Made by a program: the position numbers and the translations under genes. The notes under the pieces were generated by a model. That model ran no database searches and was not told where the DNA came from. It worked only from the letters and a program-made list of their open reading frames with translations. A stretch of 64,000 bases of DNA from Luteibacter sp. Sphag1AF (GTDB lineage Bacteria; Pseudomonadota; Gammaproteobacteria; Xanthomonadales; Rhodanobacteraceae): positions 124,001 through 188,000 of the forward strand of contig NZ_JACHYH010000002.1 in assembly GCF_014192715.1 (NCBI RefSeq), given 5' to 3'. Below, one piece after another: positions 50,401 to 57,615 of this stretch; positions within the stretch are counted from its first letter, which is position 1, and every line of letters begins with the position of its first letter.

Positions 50401-50999
50401 TCGTCGCGCACGTCACGCACGCGGTCGAGGTTTTCGCGGGTGGCCTTGATGCGGCTCTCGGTTTCTTTCCGGCGTTCTTTGTACTTGGAGATGCCGGCGG
50501 CTTCTTCCAGGTGGGTGCGCAGGTCTTCCGGAGCAGCCTCGATAATCTGGCTGATCATGCCCTGTTCGATGATCGAATAGCTGCGCGGGCCCAGGCCCGT
50601 GCCAAGGAACAGGTCCGTGATGTCGCGGCGACGGCAGCGTGCGCCATTCAAGTAATACGAGGACTGACCATCGCGGCTGACCAGACGCTTCACCGAGATT
50701 TCGGCGTAGGTGGCGTATTCGCCCTGGATGGTGCCGTCGCTGTTGTCGAAGATGAGTTCGACCGTGGCCTGGCCCACCGGCTTGCGCGCGCTGGAGCCTG
50801 AGAAGATCACGTCAGTCAGCGAGTCGCCGCGCAGACGGCTGGCGGCGCTCTCGCCCATCACCCAGCGAATGGCATCGATGATGTTGGACTTGCCGCAGCC
50901 GTTCGGGCCGACAACGCCGGTCATATTGGTAGGCAGATGCAGCGTGGTGGGGTCAACGAACGACTTGAAACCCGCCAGCTTGATCGTGGTCAGACGCAT
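47499..50999 (-). CDS. smc: SMC, chromosome segregation ATPase
   Basis: 1166 residues. N-terminal ABC half with Walker A GPNGCGKSNIIDAIRWVMGE near residue 32. A long coiled coil (about 170-500) leads to a hinge (about 510-670, GVLDGVLVDSPIALSGEFAD), a second coiled coil (about 680-1000), and a C-terminal half with signature LLSGGEKALTAVSLVFAI and Walker B PFCLLDEVDAPLDEANV. This is the complete prokaryotic SMC organisation; it organises and segregates the chromosome with ScpA/ScpB, which are not in this window. Confidence 0.97.
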   Translation of the reverse strand: MRLTTIKLAGFKSFVDPTTLHLPTNMTGVVGPNGCGKSNIIDAIRWVMGESAASRLRGDSLTDVIFSGSSARKPVGQATVELIFDNSDGTIQGEYATYAEISVKRLVSRDGQSSYYLNGARCRRRDITDLFLGTGLGPRSYSIIEQGMISQIIEAAPEDLRTHLEEAAGISKYKERRKETESRIKATRENLDRVRDVRDEVDKQLDHLNRQARAAERWKALKEEQTRREAELRALEYRTLHRRHEGEGDGLRQAELDIEKRIAEQRQVEAQLESVRDRHQGASEHLNLVQAEVYKVGSEIARVEQQVRHSRDLNERLTRSLAEAAREHDELQGHISADHEQIETLRMALAEGEPKLEALQQIQDETSDTQRVTEARLADWQSRWDTHTRSAGEAARAAEVERTKLAYLDRQSVDLSKRREALEAEQKATDLTSLEAAAESLDIEHDTQRERVESLGSLLDQHKVAHERVLDEERQVQSSLNEARQQLQTARGRQASLEALQHAALGQEETAASGWLARLGLDKSRRLGETLQVDGGYESAVETVLAGVLDGVLVDSPIALSGEFADLGDADVALFAREQAGPGPEGTLAAHVRGPVAAVSLLSQVFVADSVEQARARVESLAPHQSIITRDGAWMGPHWARILRAQGNQVGVLAREREIRQLADQIESLEGSTEEWTEQLETLRTRKFETERQRDDAQRELYAAHRRLSELAGQLQSHRGKMETARARSEKVSGEIAVLVEQLDELDGTTRESRARLDESVGNMGDMEDERRALENERRELLEAREEARINAREAAEQSHQLALGMESKRSALASLEQALARMDAQLRQIIARRTDIEAQLEAGSDPIAELEAERQTYLDQRLLVDRQLVEARRALEDCDAEFRRLEQERQRIEHALNQVRESVGEKRLAAQALQLRAQQLADAIVASGLELDTLLAELAEDAEPDRWQQQLTDLAQKIVRLEPVNLAAIQEHAEQSQRKDYLDAQLADLGSALETLEGAIKKIDRETRQRFKETFDRVNAGVQELFPRLFGGGHAYLELTGEDLLDTGVAIMARPPGKRVSNITLLSGGEKALTAVSLVFAIFGLNPAPFCLLDEVDAPLDEANVGRFSAMVREMSEKVQFIFVSHNKATMEAAHQLCGVTMREPGVSRLVQVDLAEASKLVGAA

Positions 51000-51141
51000 G
51001 AATTCTTCCGGTGGGACAGCCCGTTTCCCCTAAGGAACGGACGAATCGGTCACTCTGCCAAAGGGGCCGACCGGGCGCAATCGGGCGAGTATACGCGAGC
51101 GGAGGTTAGCTTTCCCCCGCATCCCTTTGGATTTCCGGCAT

Positions 51142-51405
51142 TTATTCGCCGGGAGCCTTGGCCTCGATGGCCAGCGCGTGAATCTGATCCGGCATCATGG
51201 ACGCCAGCGCCCCATAAACGAGCCGGTGCCGGCCGATGGCCGACTGCCCCGTGAAGGCCGGGCTGACGATGCGGACAAGAAAGTGCCCCTTGCCTTCCCC
51301 GCCATGCCCCAGGTGCTTGTAGCCCTCGTCGACCACTTCCAGCGAATCCGGGTCAAGCGCACCGGCCAGCAGGTTGTAGATCTGATCGACCTTTTCAGCG
51401 GTCAT
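51142..51405 (-). CDS. BolA-family protein
   Basis: 87 residues: [79 protein letters not shown]. The central H-x-G...H-F-x-x-x-I-V-S-xxF and R-H-R-x-V-Y are the BolA/IbaG signatures. BolA proteins partner with monothiol glutaredoxins in Fe-S cluster handling and affect morphology. The ATG overlaps the YciI-like stop (ATGA). Confidence 0.93.
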   Translation of the reverse strand: MTAEKVDQIYNLLAGALDPDSLEVVDEGYKHLGHGGEGKGHFLVRIVSPAFTGQSAIGRHRLVYGALASMMPDQIHALAIEAKAPGE

Positions 51406-51701
51406 GGCAGCGTCTGGCGGAACGGGCGCACCGACACGTCTTTATAGACGCCCGCAGCCTTGAACGGGTCGGCGTCGGCCCAGGCGGTGGCGGTGGCTAG
51501 GTCGGCGAATTCGGCCACGATCAGGCTGCCAGTGAAGCCGGCTTGTCCCGGATCGTTGGAGTCGATGGCCGGAAACGGGCCGGCAAGCACCAGACGACCT
51601 TCGGCCTGAAGAGCTTTCAGGCGATCCAGATGAGCCGGACGATGGGCCATGCGGCCTTCCAGCGAATTGGGATGATCGAGTGCGGTGATGGCATACAGCA
51701 T
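51402..51701 (-). CDS. YciI-like protein
   Basis: 99 residues of the YCII (YciI/DGPF-related) family: [67 protein letters not shown] and VRPFRQTLP. The conserved R-x-x-H, G-P and D-P-F positions are present. A ferredoxin-like fold of uncertain enzymatic role. It is coupled to the BolA gene, a pairing also seen near intracellular-septation genes in other proteobacteria (from memory). Confidence 0.92.
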   Translation of the reverse strand: MLYAITALDHPNSLEGRMAHRPAHLDRLKALQAEGRLVLAGPFPAIDSNDPGQAGFTGSLIVAEFADLATATAWADADPFKAAGVYKDVSVRPFRQTLP

Positions 51702-51749
51702 AGGGATGCTCTCCGTGGGATGAGGAAGGCGCCGCGTGGGCGTCGCCGG

Positions 51750-52205
51750 TCAGTCGATGGCGTGAAACAGACCTTCGGCCGGGTCAGTGGCGTCGGTTTG
51801 CAGGCGACCGCTTGCGCTGTCCACCTGGAAGCTGAAGACGCGCGGCGACACGCCCGGATCGCCACCGCAGGTGTCGTCGTGCCGTTCGTGCACGTCCACG
51901 ATGAAGCCGGTGCCCGCCGAGTACGGGATATAGCTCAGGCACTCGGGCTTCAATGTGGTCAGGTGGTTCTTTTCGATCGAGGCTTCGACCCGCTGGACCG
52001 CTGCCTTTTCATCAGCCACGACCGGAATGGGCGCCGCCTCGGCATCGGCCGCCACAGCCGGAACATTCGCAGGCGCCGTGGCCGCCGCAGCGGCCGGAGG
52101 AACCGCCGGCGTTTCCGCCGCCTTGTCGTTCTCGTCGTGCGAGCAGGCTGCCCCGCTCGCCACGAGCAACCCTGCCGCGACCCACTTCAGGACGCTACGG
52201 GCCAT
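51750..52205 (-). CDS. Secreted hypothetical protein, possible lipoprotein
   Basis: 151 residues. The N-terminus MARSVLKWVAAGLLVASGAA then C is a signal sequence with a Cys where a lipobox would put it, but the -3 to -1 residues (GAA) are not canonical. An Ala/Pro-rich low-complexity spacer follows (about 30-60). The C-terminal domain has two cysteines (ECLSYIP and DTCGGDPG), likely a periplasmic disulfide. No family recognised. It starts five bases after the lysS stop and may be co-transcribed with it. Confidence 0.75.
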   Translation of the reverse strand: MARSVLKWVAAGLLVASGAACSHDENDKAAETPAVPPAAAAATAPANVPAVAADAEAAPIPVVADEKAAVQRVEASIEKNHLTTLKPECLSYIPYSAGTGFIVDVHERHDDTCGGDPGVSPRVFSFQVDSASGRLQTDATDPAEGLFHAID

Positions 52206-52210
52206 GAGCC

Positions 52211-53743
52211 TCAGGCCTCCGGGCGCATGTAGGGGAACAGCAGCACGTCACGGATGGACGAGGCGCCGGTCAGCAACATCACCAGACGATCCATACCGAT
52301 GCCCAGACCGCCCGTGGGCGGCAGGCCCACTTCCAGCGCGCGGATGTAATCGGCGTCGAAGTGCATGGCCTCATCGTCACCGGCGTCCTTCGCGTCCACC
52401 TGAGCCTGGAAACGTGCGGCCTGGTCTTCGGAGTCGTTCAACTCCGAGAAGCCGTTGGCAATTTCCTTGCCGTTGATGAACAGCTCGAAGCGGTCGGTGA
52501 TGCCCTTGTTGGTGTCGCTTTCGCGCGCCAGCGGCGAGACTTCCACCGGATGGTCGGTAATGAAGGTGGGCTGCACCAGCGTGTGCTCGACGGTGGCCTC
52601 GAAGATTTCGAGAAGGATCTTGCCCCAGCCAAAACCGGGCTTCACGTGAATGCCAAGACGCTTCGCGTGCGCGGCCATCTTCTCGCGATCGCGCAGGTCC
52701 GATGCCTGAATCCCGGGATTGAGTTCAAGCACCGCATCTTCCATGCGCCAGCGGCGGAACGCCGGAGCCACGTCGATGCTGGCACCGTCCCACTCAAGCG
52801 TGGTCTTGCGGACCACATCCTGCGCCAGGGCACGGATCAGGCCTTCGGTGATATCCATGATGTCGTGATACGTGGCGTACGCCTGGTACAACTCAAGCAT
52901 GGTGAACTCGGGATTGTGCCGGGTGGACACGCCCTCGTTGCGGAAATTGCGGTTGATTTCGTACACACGGTCGAAGCCGCCCACCACCAGGCGCTTGAGG
53001 TAAAGCTCCGGCGCCACACGCAGGTACAACGCCATGTCCAGCGCGTTGTGGTGAGTGACGAACGGGCGCGCCGTAGCGCCGCCGGGGATGACGTGCATCA
53101 TCGGCGTTTCCACTTCCATGAAGCGACGCGGCGATTCTTCCAGCCAGCGACGCGTATGGCCGATGATCTGCGAACGCAGCGCGAAGGTGCGGCGCGCTTC
53201 CTCGGTCACGATGAGGTCAACGTAGCGCTGGCGATAGCGCTGCTCCACGTCGGCCAGACCGTGATGCTTGTCGGGCAGCGGACGCAGCGACTTGGTGAGC
53301 AGGCGCAGGCTGTCTACCTTGATCGAAAGCTCGCCGGTCTTGGTGCGCATCAGCACACCGGTGGCACCGATGATGTCGCCAAGGTCCCAACGCTTGAAGG
53401 TGTTGTAAGTCTCTTCACCCAGCGTGCCCTGATGGACGAAAAGCTGGATGCGGCCGGTACCGTCCTGCATCTGCACGAAGCTGACCTTGCCCTGCCCGCG
53501 CATCAGGATGATGCGGCCGGCTACGGCGACGCGACGCGGTGTGGCCTCGATGGCCTCGGCGGTGAAGGTTTCCGCATCCTCGAACTCTTTCTGCAGGTCG
53601 CCCGCGAAGCTGTCGACCCGGAAATCGTTAGGGTACGCGATGCCCGACTGGCGCAGCGCCTTGAGCTTTTCGCGGCGTTCGGCAATCAGCTTGTTCTCGT
53701 CGGCGACCGGCGCGGTCGGCGTCTGGGTAGCGTTGTCAGTCAT
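52211..53743 (-). CDS. lysS: Lysyl-tRNA synthetase, class II
   Basis: 510 residues. N-terminal OB-fold anticodon-binding domain ([32 protein letters not shown]), then the class II catalytic core: motif 1 near [20 protein letters not shown], motif 2 [20 protein letters not shown], and motif 3 [15 protein letters not shown] near the C-terminus. It lies downstream of prfB, the prfB-lysS order also found in E. coli. Confidence 0.97.
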   Translation of the reverse strand: MTDNATQTPTAPVADENKLIAERREKLKALRQSGIAYPNDFRVDSFAGDLQKEFEDAETFTAEAIEATPRRVAVAGRIILMRGQGKVSFVQMQDGTGRIQLFVHQGTLGEETYNTFKRWDLGDIIGATGVLMRTKTGELSIKVDSLRLLTKSLRPLPDKHHGLADVEQRYRQRYVDLIVTEEARRTFALRSQIIGHTRRWLEESPRRFMEVETPMMHVIPGGATARPFVTHHNALDMALYLRVAPELYLKRLVVGGFDRVYEINRNFRNEGVSTRHNPEFTMLELYQAYATYHDIMDITEGLIRALAQDVVRKTTLEWDGASIDVAPAFRRWRMEDAVLELNPGIQASDLRDREKMAAHAKRLGIHVKPGFGWGKILLEIFEATVEHTLVQPTFITDHPVEVSPLARESDTNKGITDRFELFINGKEIANGFSELNDSEDQAARFQAQVDAKDAGDDEAMHFDADYIRALEVGLPPTGGLGIGMDRLVMLLTGASSIRDVLLFPYMRPEA

Positions 53744-53839
53744 GGGAAGCTCTTCGCGTTGAATGGAGGGGATGGGGTTCTGCCGGTAAAACGTGCGAGG
53801 GACGCGTGGGCAGGGATGCCTTCCGTGGCACCCCTTTTA

Positions 53840-54965
53840 TTACGCGTCCAGACGTTTGGAACCCGCTTCCAGGCCGGACTTCAGGCTGGCTTCCACGAAG
53901 CCGTCGAGGTCGCCGTCGAGCACCTTCTGGGTGTCGGTGCGCTCGATGCCGGTGCGCAGATCCTTGATGCGCGACTGGTCGAGCACGTAGTTGCGAATCT
54001 GGCTGCCCCAGCCGATATCCGACTTGGTGGCTTCCAGCGCATCCTTTTCGGCGTTGCGCTTCTGCACTTCCAGCTCGTACAACTTCGCCTTCAGCATCTT
54101 CATGGCGCGGTCGCGGTTGGCGTGCTGGCTGCGCTCGGTCTGGCAGGCCACCACCGTGTTGGTAGGCACGTGGGTGATACGTACCGCCGACTCGGTTTTA
54201 TTGACGTGCTGACCACCGGCACCCGACGAGCGGTACACGTCGGTTTTCAGATCGGCCGGATTGATGTCGATTTCGATGTCGTCATCCACTTCCGGCGACA
54301 CGAACACCGAGGTGAAGCTGGTGTGGCGGCGGTTGTCCGAATCGAACGGGCTCTTGCGCACCAGACGGTGCACGCCGATTTCCGTTTTCAGCCAGCCGTA
54401 GGCGTAGTCGCCTTCCACGCGGAACGTGGCGGACTTGATGCCCGCCACTTCGCCCGCGCTGACTTCCATCATCTCGACCTTCCAGCCTCGCGACTCGGCC
54501 CAGCGCAAGTACATGCGCAGAAGCATTTCGGCCCAGTCCTGGGCTTCGGTGCCGCCCGCGCCAGCCTGCACATCGACGAATGCCGAGGCCGAATCCAGCT
54601 CGCCGGAGAACATGCGCTGGAATTCCAGCTTGCTGACCTGCGCGTCTACCTTGCTGAGGTCCTCGAGGATGGCGTTGATCGTGTCCTCGTCGCCATCGCT
54701 GGCGGCCATGTCGAGCAGGTCTTTCGCGTCGTCCAGGCTGGCCGACATGGTGTCGATGCCGATGACGATCTGTTCAAGACGGGCGCGCTCGCGACCCAGT
54801 TCCTGGGCGCGGGTGGGGTTGTCCCACACGGTGGGGCTTTCCAGCTCGCGACTTACTTCTTCCAGCCGTTCTTTCTTGACAGCGTGGTCAAAGATACCCC
54901 CTAAGCGACTCGACCCGGCCCCGAAGGTCCGAAATCTGCGCAAGGATCGGATTGATCTCGATCAT
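53840..54965 (-). CDS. prfB: Peptide chain release factor 2, with programmed +1 frameshift
   Basis: RF2, which recognises UGA and UAA. The start is the ATG at 54965 ([20 protein letters not shown]). Frame 0 runs 25 codons to an in-frame TGA at 54888-54890, then the ribosome shifts +1 and continues [14 protein letters not shown]-type sequence to 53840, 374 residues in total. The second frame is open upstream of the shift site, so a naive start there is wrong. Motifs: codon-recognition SPF ([12 protein letters not shown]) and peptidyl-hydrolysis GGQ ([18 protein letters not shown]). Confidence 0.96.
54885..54902 (-). promoter_or_regulatory. RF2 autoregulatory frameshift site
   Basis: Minus strand AGGGGG-TAT-CTT-TGA-C: an internal Shine-Dalgarno-like AGGGGG three bases before the slippery CTT and the UGA followed by C. 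This is the classical RF2 site, where scarce RF2 favours the +1 shift. Confidence 0.95.
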
Positions 54966-55055
54966 TGTGTTTACCCGAAGTGTGCGGCGCGGGAGGCGCC
55001 TGCAAAGACCAGGAATCTTAGCAAAACCCCTCCCTTGCCGCATCGCCGCATGGCG

Positions 55056-56726
55056 TCAGCCAGCCAGCGCCTCCCGGTGTACGCCCCGGACGGCACGTCC
55101 GGAAGGGTCGGCGGCGGTGGCGAAGGCCGGATCCCAGGCCAGCGCTGCCGGAGATGAGCAGGCAATGGACTTCCCGCCCGGCACCGTGGCCGCACAGGCT
55201 TCACCCGGGAAATGCCTCTCAAAGAGCGCGCGGTACAGGTAGGCCTCCTTGCTGGCCGGGGTGTTGTGCGGGAAGCGGCTGGCGGCGGCGGCGAACTCAC
55301 GGTCGCTGACGGTTGCCTCCGCATGCGCTTTCAGGCCGTCGATCCAGCCGTAGCCCACGCCATCGCTGAACTGCTCTTTTTGCCGCCAGAGGATTTCGTC
55401 CGGCAGCAGGCCCTCGAAAGCCTCGCGCAGAATGCCCTTCTCGATACCCTTGCGGCTGACCATCTTCGCCTGCGCGTCGAACGACATCGCCACGTCGAGG
55501 AACACGGTGTCGAGGAACGGCACCCGCGCTTCCACGCCCCAGGCGGCCATCGACTTGTTGGCACGGAGACAGTCGTAGTTGTGCAGGGCGTCCAGCTTGC
55601 GCACCGTTTCTTCGTGGAAGGCGCGCGCCGAGGGCGCCTTGTGGAAATACAGGTAACCGCCAAACACTTCGTCGGACCCTTCGCCCGACAGCACCATTTT
55701 CACGCCCATGGCCTTGATCCGGCGCGCCAGCAGGAACATCGGCGTGGAGGCTCTGATCGTGGTGACGTCGTAAGTTTCGATGTGCCGGATCACTTCGGGC
55801 AACGCGTCCAGTCCTTCCTCGAAGGTGTACCGGAACCCGTGATGCACGGTGCCCAGGGCCTCGGCAGCTACGGCAGCGGCGGCCAGATCAGGCGAGCCTT
55901 CCAGACCGATGGCGAAGGAATGCAGGCGAGGCCACCACGCTTCGCCCCGATCATCTTCCTCGATGCGTCGACGCGCGAACCGTGCTGCGATGGCGGCCAC
56001 CAGCGAGGAATCCAGGCCACCGGACAGAAGCACGCCATACGGCACGTCGGTCATCATCTGGCGATGCACGGCGGCTTCAAACGCTGCGCGAAGTTGCGCC
56101 GGTTCGATCTGCTGCCCGGCCGTGGCATCGTATTCGCGCCACGGACGCTGCCAGTAGCGCACAAGTTCACCCTGCGCGCTGTCGTAGTAATGGCCGGGCG
56201 GAAACGCCGAGGCGTCGGCGCACACGCCCACCAGCGCCTTCAGTTCCGAGGCCACGCAAAGGCGCCCTGCCCGGTCGTGACCCCAGTACAACGGCACGAC
56301 GCCCATCGGATCACGCGCGATGAGGAAGCGACGCTTCGCGCTGTCCCACAGGGCGAAGGCAAACATGCCGTTCAACTGGTCCAGAAAGTCCACACCGTGT
56401 TCGCGATACAGCGCGTTGATGACTTCGCAGTCAGACGCTGTCGTGAACGGATAGGCGCTGTCACGACGCAGTTCGCGATGGTTGTAGATCTCGCCGTTTA
56501 CTGCCAGCGCCAGTTCGCCATCGGGCGAGCGCAATGGCTGGGCGCCACTGGCGGGATCAACGATGGCCAGGCGCTCGTGTACAAGGATGGCGCCATCGTC
56601 CACATACACGCCGCTCCAGTCCGGACCACGGTGCCGCTGCCGCTGCGACAGCTCCATGGCCTGCACGCGAAGGGCCGCCAGATCGTCATCGGCATGAAGA
56701 TGGAACATTCCAAAAATCGAACACAT
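55056..56726 (-). CDS. asnB: Asparagine synthase B (glutamine-hydrolysing)
   Basis: 556 residues, the length of E. coli AsnB. The N-terminal class II glutaminase has the nucleophile Cys2 (MCSIFGMFHLHADDDLAALR), RGPDWSG and VNGEIYNHREL. The C-terminal synthetase has the ATP-pyrophosphatase loop LLSGGLDSSLVAAIAARF near 240 and GEGSDEVFGGYLYFHKAPSA near 345. It makes asparagine from aspartate, glutamine and ATP. It is preceded by an Asn-rich leader ORF and a terminator/antiterminator (56759-56942). This predicts transcription attenuation by charged tRNA-Asn. It stands as a single gene with 90 bases before prfB. Confidence 0.97.
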   Translation of the reverse strand: MCSIFGMFHLHADDDLAALRVQAMELSQRQRHRGPDWSGVYVDDGAILVHERLAIVDPASGAQPLRSPDGELALAVNGEIYNHRELRRDSAYPFTTASDCEVINALYREHGVDFLDQLNGMFAFALWDSAKRRFLIARDPMGVVPLYWGHDRAGRLCVASELKALVGVCADASAFPPGHYYDSAQGELVRYWQRPWREYDATAGQQIEPAQLRAAFEAAVHRQMMTDVPYGVLLSGGLDSSLVAAIAARFARRRIEEDDRGEAWWPRLHSFAIGLEGSPDLAAAAVAAEALGTVHHGFRYTFEEGLDALPEVIRHIETYDVTTIRASTPMFLLARRIKAMGVKMVLSGEGSDEVFGGYLYFHKAPSARAFHEETVRKLDALHNYDCLRANKSMAAWGVEARVPFLDTVFLDVAMSFDAQAKMVSRKGIEKGILREAFEGLLPDEILWRQKEQFSDGVGYGWIDGLKAHAEATVSDREFAAAASRFPHNTPASKEAYLYRALFERHFPGEACAATVPGGKSIACSSPAALAWDPAFATAADPSGRAVRGVHREALAG

Positions 56727-56758
56727 GACACGGGGCTCCTGGTTATCGGACGTCAGAA

Positions 56759-56796
56759 ACGCAAAAGGCCCGCCTTGGAGGGCGGGCCTTTTGCGT
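56759..56796 (-). terminator. asnB attenuator: terminator hairpin
   Basis: Perfect 16-bp inverted repeat ACGCAAAAGGCCCGCC / GGCGGGCCTTTTGCGT with a six-base loop, 33 bases upstream of the asnB start and 23 bases after the leader stop. In minus-strand RNA the GC-rich core (GGCCCGCC/GGCGGGCC) is followed by UUUUGCGUUUC, a usable intrinsic terminator. No gene ends immediately upstream on this strand, so its position inside the asnB leader indicates attenuation. It could also act on the plus strand by symmetry. Confidence 0.85.
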
Positions 56797-56836
56797 AGGT
56801 TTGGTGGATGTCTATCCGCCTAAACGCCGGCCCTCC
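56777..56836 (-). promoter_or_regulatory. asnB attenuator: antiterminator pairing
   Basis: The minus-strand segment GGAGGGCCGGCGTT (56836-56823, the last codons of the leader ORF) is complementary to AAGGCCCGCCCTCC (56790-56777, terminator 5' arm plus loop) at 12 of 14 positions, including seven contiguous pairs. Forming it destroys the terminator. Upstream, two AACGCC stretches within the Asn codons (56859-56864 and 56868-56873) can pair with GGCGTT of the same segment, giving the protector stem. A ribosome stalled on the Asn codons would block the protector and free the antiterminator. Confidence 0.75.
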
Positions 56837-56942
56837 CGATGTTCCGGGCATTATTATTGGCGTTATTGGCGTTCACGCGCGGCATCGCATTCGCGGGAAG
56901 CGAATGGTTGGCACATACGGCAAAGTGAGCGCGGGACATCAT
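56820..56942 (-). CDS. asn leader peptide (attenuator, Asn-rich)
   Basis: 40 codons from ATG 56942 (MMSRAHFAVCANHSLPANAM, then PRVNANNANNNARNIGRAGV) to TAG at 56820. Nine Asn codons in total, seven within eleven codons (56841-56873: AAC GCC AAT AAC GCC AAT AAT AAT GCC CGG AAC). An internal ATG gives a 21-residue version (MPRVNANNANNNARNIGRAG plus V), the usual leader-peptide size. No Shine-Dalgarno precedes either start. A weak promoter (TTGCGC at 56973-56978, TCTATT at 56949-56954, 18-base spacer) would put the transcript start at the first ATG, making it leaderless. The role is inferred from position before asnB and the overlapping terminator/antiterminator. Confidence 0.8.
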   Translation of the reverse strand: MMSRAHFAVCANHSLPANAMPRVNANNANNNARNIGRAGV

Positions 56943-57067
56943 GGATCGAATAGATCACGAACGATGTCCTGCGCGCAATAGGCACAGTGCAGGAAATTGT
57001 GAAATGCCACCGGCCACGGCAGGCCGTCATGGCGTAGGGTCCGGTGCCTGCAAATGGAGCTTGCAAC

Positions 57068-57610
57068 GTGCACAGCGAAAAACGGGCCATACCATTACGA
57101 CGCAGCCAGTCGATCACCGACTACCTGTCCCGGCCGTCCGGACAACGACGGCTGGTCATCGGTTGCGGGCGCACGCCCGAACACGTGCACATGGGTTCGG
57201 TGGAGGGCATGCCCTGCTCGCTGGGCCAGACGCACGAGCACGACTTCACGGTGGACGTGAACCCGGACGCATCGCCGGATATCACGATGGATATCATGCT
57301 CTGGCGCAGCTCCCCTCTTTTCACGCTGGGTACGGGACAGTTCGATCAGGTGACGTTTGAGTATCTTCAGCGAGGACCCAGGCGCCCGTTCAGTGCGACC
57401 CACATCGACCTGTGGATCGACGCAGCCCATGCGCTGCTGGCACCGGGTGGCCTGCTGCGGTTTTATTCCGGGCTGCCCGCCTATCTGAATGCGGCCACGC
57501 AGGCCATGAACAGGCACGGCTATCGCGTGCAACGCGGGACTATTCCGCCCCAGGGTGTGCCGCATAACCGGCATGGGCACCAGTGGTGTGAAGGCGCGCG
57601 CCCGCGCTGA
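57068..57610 (+). CDS. SAM-dependent methyltransferase-like protein
   Basis: 180 residues from a GTG at 57068 (GGAG eight bases upstream); an earlier in-frame GTG at 57044 lacks an SD. The sequence RRLVIGCGRTPEHVHMG resembles a class I methyltransferase glycine loop. TVDVNPDASPDITMDIM resembles the acidic second motif, and DLWIDAAHALLAPGGLLRFY a LxPGGxL strand. It may therefore bind SAM, but catalytic specificity is unknown. It is divergent from the asnB leader and converges with the tssM-like gene, ending five bases from its stop. Cargo or modifier of the adjacent type VI cluster is possible but unproven. Confidence 0.6.
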   Translation: MHSEKRAIPLRRSQSITDYLSRPSGQRRLVIGCGRTPEHVHMGSVEGMPCSLGQTHEHDFTVDVNPDASPDITMDIMLWRSSPLFTLGTGQFDQVTFEYLQRGPRRPFSATHIDLWIDAAHALLAPGGLLRFYSGLPAYLNAATQAMNRHGYRVQRGTIPPQGVPHNRHGHQWCEGARPR

Positions 57611-57615
57611 AGCAC

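Noticed and set aside
54888-54890. In-frame TGA in prfB considered as a mutation or sequencing error.
   Set aside because: The context exactly matches the known RF2 programmed frameshift site.
52361-54904. An 847-codon plus-strand frame across lysS and prfB.
   Set aside because: It is antisense to two certain genes and crosses their boundary; composition artefact.
56759-56796. The asnB-upstream hairpin considered as a plain terminator of another gene.
   Set aside because: No same-strand gene ends there, and the Asn-rich ORF plus the 12/14 complementary antiterminator explain it better; it is reported as an attenuator.
56863-57117. An 84-codon minus-strand ORF overlapping the asn leader in another frame.
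   Set aside because: No family resemblance or ribosome site, and it would cover the start of the divergent gene; the leader frame has the clear Asn bias.
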